This document shows positions 33,324 through 41,363 of a stretch of DNA of 52,459 bases, in pieces. Made by a program: the position numbers and the translations under genes. The notes under the pieces are model-generated. The model made no database searches. It saw only the letters and a program-made list of their open reading frames with translations, and was not told the DNA's origin. The stretch is from Acinetobacter tandoii DSM 14970 = CIP 107469 (GTDB lineage: Bacteria; Pseudomonadota; Gammaproteobacteria; Pseudomonadales; Moraxellaceae): NCBI RefSeq assembly GCF_000400735.1, contig NZ_KE007376.1, forward strand, positions 59,434 through 111,892, in the 5' to 3' direction. The number at the start of each line of letters is the position of its first letter. Positions within the stretch are counted from its first letter, which is position 1.

Positions 33324-34112
33324 ATGACGAATATTTTTGAACTGGTCAAAGACCCCTACGAGCGCAAGGCGCGCGTAATTCCAGGACTTCTTGTAGCTTT
33401 GCCGCTGCTCGTTCCCTTGTTGTGTGTCTACGGCGCAAAGCACCCGGTACTTACAGGCGTGATTGGACTGCTGGGTGGCTGCGGTGCCATTTATGCACTC
33501 GCAAGCGTAGCCCGTGGGCGGGGAAAAAAGTTGGAAGAATCCCTAGTGAAAAAATGGGGCGGAATGCCAACAACCATAGCCCTGCGCCATCGCGACAAAT
33601 TTCTGGATAGCGTCAGCAAGCAGCGATATCACACCGCGATTACAGCTAAGCTGGGTATTGCCATGCCGAACGCAGAGGAGGAATCAGCAGATCAGGACAA
33701 GGCGGACGATACCTACATTGGGGCAACCAAGCGACTTCGTGAACTCACCCGTTCCAACAAGCAGCTCCTACTCAAAGAGAATATTGCATACGGATTCCAT
33801 CGCAATATGTTAGCGATGAAACCTGTTGGCATTTTGTCGTGCCTCTTGGGTATCCTTTATGGATTGCTGATTGCAAAAATCTTGCAGGTTGCGCCTCCAC
33901 ATTTTGACCCTGTGCATTTTGCTGATCCGGGGCTGGCTGCTGGCCTAACGCTGCTCATTTCGCTGGCGTTACTGGCCGCTTGGCTACTGTATTTCGATCA
34001 GAGCGCAGTCAGGCGGATGGGGTTCGTCTATGCAGAACGCCTATTCGAGTGCTTGCCGTCTTTGCCTTCTTCGGCTCCGCGGAAAAGAGCACCAAAACCG
34101 ACGACGGACTGA
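33324..34112 (+). CDS. Four-helix membrane protein linked to the E2-E1-JAB module
   Basis: A 262-residue protein with helices at about 18-38, 41-60, 168-188 and 200-222. Between the pairs is a polar domain with KLEESLVKKWGGMPTTIALRHRD, SKQRYHTAITAKLG and LLLKENIAYGFHRNM. The short basic C-terminus contains KRAPKPTTD. I recall similar 2+2 helix proteins near bacterial CBASS/E1-E2 loci, but cannot give a family name with certainty. It follows the WYL gene by six bases in the same operon. It could be the membrane effector or a sensor. Its 3' end overlaps decayed minus-strand sequence. Confidence 0.7.
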   Translation: MTNIFELVKDPYERKARVIPGLLVALPLLVPLLCVYGAKHPVLTGVIGLLGGCGAIYALASVARGRGKKLEESLVKKWGGMPTTIALRHRDKFLDSVSKQRYHTAITAKLGIAMPNAEEESADQDKADDTYIGATKRLRELTRSNKQLLLKENIAYGFHRNMLAMKPVGILSCLLGILYGLLIAKILQVAPPHFDPVHFADPGLAAGLTLLISLALLAAWLLYFDQSAVRRMGFVYAERLFECLPSLPSSAPRKRAPKPTTD

Positions 34113-35325
34113 GAACTGTCCAACAAGCAAACAGGCGCCTGGCTCCGTTGTAGTGTTTGCCCGCAAGGTGACTCCGGCAATACGCGGTGCCGGGTATGGG
34201 TTTTCAGGTCGGCAATCCAGCGATGCGCCACCCACACGTCTTCTTCGGGGTGGTTGTTGTCCACGCAGTTGCAGTATTTGTAGCTAACGTGCGCATCAGT
34301 GTGCGACAGCAGGATGCGCGCCATCGTCATGTGGAAGCGATGGGCTTGGAGATCGGCTGGGCCTTTGGGGCGCGGCAAGGTCAGCCCTAAGCAGCGCTGG
34401 TCATTGAATTCACTCCAGTCGGGGCCAACGACTTGTCCCGCGCGTTCCAGCATCTTGCGCGACTGTTAGTTCTTTCCATTGACCAAGGCAACGGCGACCG
34501 TACCCTTCGGGTACTCTAGCTTCTCCGCGAGCAGGTTCATCCAGCGCACCAGCTTGTTCAGCGTCTCATCGTTGGCAATTGCGCGTAGAGGTGGTACAGC
34601 AGGTCGTGGAGATAGATGTAGGTCTGCCGGCGTCCTTGCTCGTGGCTCCGCGTGGTTGTGGTCAGTACCCGCTGTGCCCACTCAGGCGTGAGTTCGTCCA
34701 GCATCATCTCCGTGATGTCGATGGAGATCAACGGAAATCCGAGCGACTTCCCGATCAGCGCCTTGCGGCCGTCGAAGGCGTGGCTGAGTTCGATTTCAAC
34801 GCCGCCAAGCACCATCGGCTCGACCTGAACCGGCGGCCCGAGCACGGCAACGTCGAGCCGGAATTTGCTGCCGAATGGCGTCTCCAGAGGATGCTCGGTT
34901 GCCACCCGGTCGGCACCCAGCAACAAGTTGCCTTCCAGCGCATAGTCCGACGCATCCGTATCTTTGAACGCCCACGGCATCGCAAGCCCGGCATTCAAGC
35001 GTCGGGAGAGTTCGGCAGCGACAAGTTCTTTCGCCTGTCGGTGTTCGGGGCTTTCCTGCACAGCGCGCCACCGGCTGGCTTCTTCATCGTCGAAGTGCGC
35101 TTTCGGATTAAAGGTGTGTTGGGCAGGAAGCACGCGGAAGTGGGATCTCCGACGCAACTTCCCGCTCTCAAAGGAGGGGCTGACCCATGTCACCATCTGC
35201 CGTGATGCGCCGGGAGACACCAGGGGCCACAGCTTGCGTGCATGTTCCCGGCTGCGAACGTCACGCGCGGCAATCGTAGTCTGGAAAATCCCTTTCCGAG
35301 AGAAGACTACGATCGCCTCGTCCAT
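34028..35325 (-). pseudogene. Nuclease-like gene (CoiA-like fold), frameshifted and with a stop
   Basis: Starts MDEAIVVFSRKGIFQTTIAARD at 35325. The middle has HRQAKELVAAELSRRL and a PD-(D/E)xK-like array (KFRLDVAVLG, then GGVEIELSHAFDGRKALIGKSLGFPLISIDI), suggesting a CoiA-type nuclease fold. The frame stops at 34558 after HLYAQ. The same protein continues in another frame (NDETLNKLVRWMNLLAEKLEYPKG), meets TAA at 34466-34468, and goes on in that frame as QSRKMLERAGQVVGPDWSEF... HPEEDVWVAHRWIADLK. So one shift and one stop break it. The last 80 bases, overlapping the membrane-protein gene, are probably read-through. Confidence 0.65.
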
Positions 35326-35338
35326 TCTTGTCTTTCCC

Positions 35339-35552
35339 TTATGGCGATACGGCCGCTAATTTCGTGGTGCCATCCAGCTTGCGGTGAATCAGCGATACCA
35401 GCGTCAGGATGTCCAGTGAATCCTGTTCGGACATGGGCTAATTCGCCTTGGGCGCATGAGTCAGCGGATTGCGCACGGCGCCGAACAGGCCGATCAGCAG
35501 GTTGGCAAAGCCTTTTTGCTCGCTCTTCTCGGACTCGGTGGTGAGCGGTCCC
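35339..35552 (-). pseudogene. 3' fragment of a TIGR02391-type (Ymh-like) protein gene
   Basis: Reading from 35552 gives PLTTESEKSEQKGFANLLIGLFGAVRNPLTHAPKAN, a TAG stop, then PMSEQDSLDILTLVSLIHRKLD and the end at 35339. KGF.NL..G.FG..RNP..H and D.L..L...S..HR.LD are the signature of the TIGR02391 family, often found in restriction and defence loci. The 5' part is missing at the edge of the GC-rich block and an internal stop is present. The next gene starts 13 bases downstream. Confidence 0.75.
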
Positions 35553-35557
35553 TAGGA

Positions 35558-35587
35558 TGAATAAAGCGCCAAACGGCGCTTTATTCA
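35558..35587. terminator. Perfect bidirectional hairpin terminator at the block edge
   Basis: TGAATAAAGCGCC / GGCGCTTTATTCA is a 13-bp perfect stem with loop AAAC. It lies exactly where the GC-rich block meets AT-rich DNA. Confidence 0.75.
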
Positions 35588-35590
35588 TTA

Positions 35591-35742
35591 TCAAAATGCA
35601 CTTAATCTGATGACCCTTAAAAATGCCTGTTCATTGATCTGACTTTTCCCCGTCACATATAGTTCATAGAATTTACGACTCGCATGGACCATGCAACCCA
35701 AGTCAATGAGTTGATTTAAAGCATGCTTTTCATCCCTAAGGT
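35591..35742 (-). pseudogene. IS66-family transposase fragment
   Basis: The minus strand reads LIDLGCMVHASRKFYELYVTGKSQINEQAF and stops at 35591. The pattern W/MVHxxRKF.EL...GKSQI.EQA is the Zn/catalytic-core stretch of IS66 TnpC. About 45 codons remain with no ends. It marks an old insertion or deletion junction between the GC-rich block and the helicase gene. Confidence 0.7.
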
Positions 35743-35752
35743 TTCAGACAAT

Positions 35753-38700
35753 TTAAGCAACCTGTTGATTAATTTTGATCTCATCCAATTCTTTTACCAA
35801 TTTAGCTAAGTTCTGCTCTGGATCCAGCCACCAATCAACTGTCCACACTGATAATACCTGCCAGCCTAACCCATTTAATACTGTTGGTCTGAGCTGATCA
35901 CGGTCTCTTGCTGTAGCTGCTTTAGCGTAGTTTTCACCATCTACTATAATACCTGCAAGATAACTACCTGAATTCAAATTATCCTTAATTGCTATATCTA
36001 CACAACTATCTCCCTGACCTATACCAAGGTCCACACTCCAGCCTTGTTCTTGCAACTTAGTTTGTAGGTACTGTAGGAATTCTTTTTTAGCCTGCTGTTT
36101 ACTTTGGTCAGCATAATTTAAATGCAACTGACCACTACGAGCAAAAACTAAGAAGTCTTTTAAATCCCTTACACCCTCACTATTAGTGCGTGCCAAATTA
36201 ATTTCTTCAGGACTCAAAGCAGAGAAAACATGTAATCCTTGACGAGCGCGAGTAATTGCTACATTTAGACGGCGCTGACCACCTTGACGATTAAGCGCGC
36301 CAAAGTTCATAGATAATCGACCATCACGGTCTTCTGCGTAAGTAATTGAGAAAACGATAATATCACGTTCATCTCCTTGCACATTTTCTAAATTCTTAAC
36401 AAATAAAGGTTCAATGCCTGACTTACTCAATGTCTCTAACTCAGGGTGATTAGCCAATTCATTATCCAGCAAATCTTCAATCAACTTCTGCTGAGTCATA
36501 TTGAAAGTGACCACACCTAAAGTCAAAGGATTCTCTTGCCCTAACTGTGACTGTAAATGCTGAATAATAAATTCAACAATTGCCTTTGCTTCATTACTAT
36601 TGGTACGTGTATCACCTTTGTCGTATACACCCTCAACCACATGTAGTTTTACAGCTGTATCCTTAGCAACAGGTGCAGGGAAAGTAAATAAACCACCTTT
36701 GTAGTATTTCTGATTACTAAATTGAATGAGACTTTCATAACGACTACGGTAATGCCAATTCAAAGCTAATTCTGGTAACTGAGCAGCAAGACATTCATCC
36801 AAAATACTCTCCAGATCTTCAGTCACCTCCTCATCAACCTCTTCTTCAGAATCGCCTTTACCGAAGAAACTGGTTGGTGGCATTTGTTTATTGTCACCCA
36901 CCACGATTGACTGTTTACCTCTCGCTAATGCACCAATTGCATCCCATACAGGAATCTGTGATGCTTCATCAAAAATTACTACATCAAATTTTGCTTCTGT
37001 GTCCAGATATTGGGCAACTGATAATGGACTCATTAATAAACATGGTTTCAAGCCAACTAAAACATCAGGAATTTGACGCATCAACTCTCGTACAGGAATA
37101 TGACGGCGTTTCTTACCCAACTCTTTGTTAAGAACAGTCCATTGCCCTTTGTAGTGGTTTTGTTCTATAAAAATATTATTCCAACGGTGAATAATTTCCT
37201 GACTTGCAGAAAGTTGGTGTTCTTTATCCTGCTGGGCAAAGGACATTATTTTCTGTTCATGTTGTTGGCTGTTAAATTGGTTTAACTCTGGATGCTGACT
37301 AAATTCATGTGTAATCCAGTGTCTCGCTAAATTAATATTCAGGCGTTTTAGGGCAGCATCCAAATCCAGTGGGGCATGCAGAAGTTCAAACGCCAATGGT
37401 TTTAAACCACTTTTAATAAGCTGGCTTTTAATCGCCTGCCAACTTAACCAATGCCTCCAAGCTAGCCCATATTGCTGCAATTGCTGTTGTCTTTCGATAA
37501 TTTCATTAAAATCAATATCTGAATATGCGGTAATCTCAGTATCACCCTTCAGTACATGATCATTCAGCAATTGACTGAATGTATTCTCCACCTGAGCTAT
37601 ATTTTTCGTCAGTTCATCTAAATCATGATTTTTACTGAACTCTAACGCTTTTAATAAAGTTGCTTGATCGGTAATTGACGATGCAACTATCTGCTTAATT
37701 TCTTGCCACTGATTGTGAATAGTTTCAAAACTTTGCCACGCGCTATCTTCACCCTGCCAATAAGAACCAAGCTTATTCGCTAACTGTTTTTCACATTCAG
37801 TAAACTGTTGTTGTTGGCTTTGGATATGTTGCAAGATAGGTAAGTCATGTGCAACTGCCAACGCTGTTGGGCGTTGAGTCGAGTCTTGGTAAGTTTTGAC
37901 TAAGTTTCTCAACTGAAATTTAGCGAACCATGAAAATGGGAACATTTTTGATTCTGCTTCACGCCATTTAAAGCCAATTTGACTTAAATCTGCTTGATAA
38001 ATTTGAGATTGGTATTGCCCTACTAATGAAGAACGCTGTTGTTTAAGATCCTGCGTTAAGTATTTTGTCTGGGTAATGGTTTTTAAATCGATATCTTTAA
38101 TAGTATTTAATAGTTTTAAATCTGTTTGCTGAACCAGTTTAGATATTGCCTTAAAAATCGAAACATCCTGCTTAACCAGACTCAGATTTTGCTTCTCACT
38201 GAATCCAAAAACCTGTTGCCAAGCAGAAATAGACTTTTGTAATTGTTGTATCTGACCTACAAGTTGGTCCTGTAATAGTTGATATTGCTCCTGCCATGCC
38301 AGATTCCAGATAGGTTCGGACAAGCCCTCCGCAAATCCATCCAATACGTCTTTAGCATTTTCATTTACTAGCTGACGCAAGCTTACTGCTTGTGTCACCG
38401 TCTTATTCAGCAACTCACGCTTTTCTGATGTTAGTGTTGAAATTTCAATCTCAGGAAAACGTAGATGTGGTGTATCCCGATAACAAAGTTCATCACTCAT
38501 TGCGGCATACAGACTCCAACCGATCGCATGTACGGTATGGAGATTATTTACATGCTGATTCAGTTCATCACGAGACTGGATTAATTTGTCCGACAACTTT
38601 TGCCATTCTGTTGTCTTTAGCTGAGCACTTAGAAAATATGGGTCATTGTTCTTCTGTGCTCTTTCCCGCAGTTGATCCAAAACCTGCATTTTCTGCGCTT

Positions 38701-40909
38701 TGGAAGAATGTAACTGCAAGCACAACTCACTCAAGCCAATCTGTGTCAAACGACGATAGACAACCTCTAAAGCTGCCATCTTTTCAGAAACGAACAACAC
38801 AGATTTACCATCTGCTAGACACTGTGAAATCATATTTGTAATGGTCTGGGACTTACCTGTCCCAGGAGGGCCAGAAAGTACAAAAGTACGTCCTAATGCG
38901 GCGGACATAACTGCTGCTAACTGTGACGAGTCAGATGATAACGGTGTAAATAATTGTTGAGGTTGATATCGTTGGTCTAGTTGAGCGGGTTGCGGAAAAT
39001 CATCCTGTTTAATGAATGGTTCTCGTGGTGATTCAATCAGATGATTTACTACAGATTGATTTTTAAGTTGATCCATTCGTGTAGACAAATCAAGCCACAT
39101 TAAATATTTTGAAAATGAGAACTGACCAATGGCAGCCTCAGCTTTAACTTCCCATCCTGGTATATTCACAATAGCCTTACGCACAATATGTAAGACTTGG
39201 TTAACATCTATCCCAGAATCATCTGCCGGCAAAGGGTTTAAACCCGAAATATCTAGTTCAAAATCCTGTCTTAATAATTGTAATAAAGTTGAATTAAAGC
39301 GAGGCTCATCATCATACATATACAGGCGATAACCTGTTTTAGCGGTCTCGCGGGTGATCTGCACAGGAATAAGTAGTAGTGGCGCTTTAAAAGTGCGTTT
39401 TGAACGCTCTGACTCTTTCCATTCCAGAAAGCCAATAGCAAGAAATAGTGTATTCGCTCCTCCCTCTTCTAAAGCAGTACGTGAGGCACGGTAAACCTCA
39501 ATTAGGCGCTTTTCCAGTAAGGGTGTATCAAGTGGACTAAACAATAGTTTTCTGGACAGGCTATCATCAACATATTGATTGATATGTTGGCTTTCATTGT
39601 CACGCTGGACATCTTTTAGCGAGATGCTATCAATCCCCTTAAATAAGAAACCCTCTTGGTTCGCCAATGCATCTTCAAGTTTCCCCAGTGTTAACTCAGA
39701 ACATTGTAAGGGTATGCTGTAACGATTGTCCTTAAAGTTTAAGAGCTTGTTACGGAGACTTAGATCAAGCAAACGGCGCAACCAGCGGTCAACCCGCGTG
39801 GCTTTACTTTCTACAGGACGTTCAACATCATATACAGGAATAGATGCAGGCGCCCATTCAATTTCTGTTTCATCCAGATGATTTTTCTTATCCTGATATG
39901 AGGAAATTGGTTTAATGCCACGCAACCGGGACTGGCGAACATCAATCGCAAGATAGAACTTATGCTGGCGGGATTCATCTTTAATGTACTGTTTTGCTGT
40001 TTCAAGTGCGGATGCAAACTTTACTTGTTGTGTGAGCAGCGTTGTTTCTATAAAAACAACTTCACCCAAATCATAACGCTTTCTTAATGCTTGAATATCA
40101 TCAATGATCAAGTCAACATTTGGCGTCTCATTTAACCAAACCCCAAGATACGAATGTCCTTCTTCAATAATAAGTAAAGTATCTAAGCCTATTTGTTCAG
40201 CCAAGGCACTTAAAAGTATTGTCGTGTCTAAACAACATGCTAACTTCTCGTCAAAAATCTGCTTTGCCAAACGTATTCTTTGGCCCGATTTAACAAAGCT
40301 TGCTGGGTTAACAATATAATGAATATCTTGTTGTAATAAAGACTCCCATAAGGCATTCAGTTGAGATAGCACAGAATCTCTATCTCGCTCTTGATAACCA
40401 CTTAATGAACCTAGTTCTTTTGCTTTTAAAATTTCACTGGCCTTAACCAAAATTGGGCTGAGTGCTGAAGCATTGGGTTGTGAAAAACTCGCCAATAATT
40501 CTATGGGTTGGCGTTCCCCACCCCAAGTATCAATGGTTAATAAATCAATCTCTGCCCGCTGCTCTGCCAGTATCTCTTCCTTTTCATTCAACCAAAGGAT
40601 TTCAATACTGCCTTTAAGATTCTCAGGTAACTCCTGCAATAGTTTGATATCAAAAACTAATTTTGGCTTATCAAGAGCCAAGAATTGATTGCCTTCCAAG
40701 TTCGCAATATTGATAGTGTGTTCTTTGAAATAATCAGGATTAGAACGAATAACGATTCGAGAACCAGAAATCGTTTCAGTTGAAGAGATTAGGATTTGTC
40801 GAATCAGAGGAACTGAATTTTGCTGTAAAACAAAATTCAAAGCTGAAGCACAATCAACCTGCAATGAATATTTTGGATCAAGTTGTTGGTTATTTTCATC
40901 TTCTAGCAT
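35753..40909 (-). CDS. DUF4011-helicase-nuclease fusion (Hhe-like defence protein)
   Basis: A 1718-residue protein. The N-terminal third holds a transglutaminase-like part (about 195-290, CLDTTILLSALAEQIGL) and a DUF4011 part starting at DRWLRRLLDLSLRNKLLNF (about 375). Walker A GPPGTGKSQTITNMI lies near 680 and Walker B VVIFDEASQIP near 1314. SF1 motifs follow (VVGDNKQMPPTSFF, GDERDIIVFS, LNVAITRAR). The last 120 residues are a Vsr/MTES_1575-like nuclease domain (GWSVDLGIGQGDSCVDIAI). The order matches single-gene antiviral Hhe (DUF4011-helicase-Vsr) as I recall it from defence screens. Full length and intact. Confidence 0.85.
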   Translation of the reverse strand: MLEDENNQQLDPKYSLQVDCASALNFVLQQNSVPLIRQILISSTETISGSRIVIRSNPDYFKEHTINIANLEGNQFLALDKPKLVFDIKLLQELPENLKGSIEILWLNEKEEILAEQRAEIDLLTIDTWGGERQPIELLASFSQPNASALSPILVKASEILKAKELGSLSGYQERDRDSVLSQLNALWESLLQQDIHYIVNPASFVKSGQRIRLAKQIFDEKLACCLDTTILLSALAEQIGLDTLLIIEEGHSYLGVWLNETPNVDLIIDDIQALRKRYDLGEVVFIETTLLTQQVKFASALETAKQYIKDESRQHKFYLAIDVRQSRLRGIKPISSYQDKKNHLDETEIEWAPASIPVYDVERPVESKATRVDRWLRRLLDLSLRNKLLNFKDNRYSIPLQCSELTLGKLEDALANQEGFLFKGIDSISLKDVQRDNESQHINQYVDDSLSRKLLFSPLDTPLLEKRLIEVYRASRTALEEGGANTLFLAIGFLEWKESERSKRTFKAPLLLIPVQITRETAKTGYRLYMYDDEPRFNSTLLQLLRQDFELDISGLNPLPADDSGIDVNQVLHIVRKAIVNIPGWEVKAEAAIGQFSFSKYLMWLDLSTRMDQLKNQSVVNHLIESPREPFIKQDDFPQPAQLDQRYQPQQLFTPLSSDSSQLAAVMSAALGRTFVLSGPPGTGKSQTITNMISQCLADGKSVLFVSEKMAALEVVYRRLTQIGLSELCLQLHSSKAQKMQVLDQLRERAQKNNDPYFLSAQLKTTEWQKLSDKLIQSRDELNQHVNNLHTVHAIGWSLYAAMSDELCYRDTPHLRFPEIEISTLTSEKRELLNKTVTQAVSLRQLVNENAKDVLDGFAEGLSEPIWNLAWQEQYQLLQDQLVGQIQQLQKSISAWQQVFGFSEKQNLSLVKQDVSIFKAISKLVQQTDLKLLNTIKDIDLKTITQTKYLTQDLKQQRSSLVGQYQSQIYQADLSQIGFKWREAESKMFPFSWFAKFQLRNLVKTYQDSTQRPTALAVAHDLPILQHIQSQQQQFTECEKQLANKLGSYWQGEDSAWQSFETIHNQWQEIKQIVASSITDQATLLKALEFSKNHDLDELTKNIAQVENTFSQLLNDHVLKGDTEITAYSDIDFNEIIERQQQLQQYGLAWRHWLSWQAIKSQLIKSGLKPLAFELLHAPLDLDAALKRLNINLARHWITHEFSQHPELNQFNSQQHEQKIMSFAQQDKEHQLSASQEIIHRWNNIFIEQNHYKGQWTVLNKELGKKRRHIPVRELMRQIPDVLVGLKPCLLMSPLSVAQYLDTEAKFDVVIFDEASQIPVWDAIGALARGKQSIVVGDNKQMPPTSFFGKGDSEEEVDEEVTEDLESILDECLAAQLPELALNWHYRSRYESLIQFSNQKYYKGGLFTFPAPVAKDTAVKLHVVEGVYDKGDTRTNSNEAKAIVEFIIQHLQSQLGQENPLTLGVVTFNMTQQKLIEDLLDNELANHPELETLSKSGIEPLFVKNLENVQGDERDIIVFSITYAEDRDGRLSMNFGALNRQGGQRRLNVAITRARQGLHVFSALSPEEINLARTNSEGVRDLKDFLVFARSGQLHLNYADQSKQQAKKEFLQYLQTKLQEQGWSVDLGIGQGDSCVDIAIKDNLNSGSYLAGIIVDGENYAKAATARDRDQLRPTVLNGLGWQVLSVWTVDWWLDPEQNLAKLVKELDEIKINQQVA

Positions 40910-41363
40910 TATTATCCCCTTTGCAATTTAATCAAACCGAATTAATGGCATGCTTAAAATGCTAAAATCACAATTTTAAATAGTTGATATCTTGTTTTAA
41001 AATTATACGAATAACAATAGTTCTCTTACACAAATCATTTCTTTCTCAATTCTATATTGTAAATTCCAACAATTAAAAGAAATCCCATACGCAGTCTTTT
41101 ACCTCGATTTCGGTAACGCTCGGCTTTGTTGCCCAAAGATTTGAAGATTAAATTTGCCCAAGCTGCCTCAGAATAAGCTTAATTTGATCCCTGTTTATCT
41201 TGTGGTTGAGCTTACCCTATCGATATGTTTCCTCGATTGATCAAGGATTTATTGTAAGAGCACCAATTCGTTGTACGGTAGACTTAAGGTATAGGCTTGA
41301 GCAAAAAAGCCGTTTACTTATGACCAAAGAAATTTTTAAACAATACCTTTTAGTTAGCTTAGG
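40910..41363. other. Intergenic region with a coding-like scrap
   Basis: This stretch lies between the helicase start and the recombinase operon end. At 41200-41363 a plus-strand frame without a proper start reads SLPYRYVSSIDQGFIVRAP, then RCTVDLRYRLEQKSRLLM. It has protein-like composition but I cannot assign it. It may be a fragment of an older gene. A CGGCTTTGTTGCC sequence at about 41121 resembles some insertion sequence ends. The promoter of the helicase gene must lie near 40915-41050, which is AT-rich. Confidence 0.4.

Larger units (their letters stand above)
26740..35552. other. GC-rich foreign block
   Basis: From about 26740 to about 35552 the base composition and codon use change abruptly. 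GC-ending codons dominate and long shadow frames appear on both strands, against AT-rich flanks. The block contains the E2-E1-JAB/MBL module and a decayed nuclease/TIGR02391 segment. No integrase or inverted repeats are visible at its edges. The right edge meets a short IS66 scrap. The donor looks like a high-GC proteobacterium. Confidence 0.8.

Noticed and set aside
35545..35560. CCTAGGATGA at the edge of the GC-rich block as an IS3-family terminal repeat
   Set aside because: It differs by one base from the CTAGGATCA end and only nine bases are comparable; no other part of the element is present.
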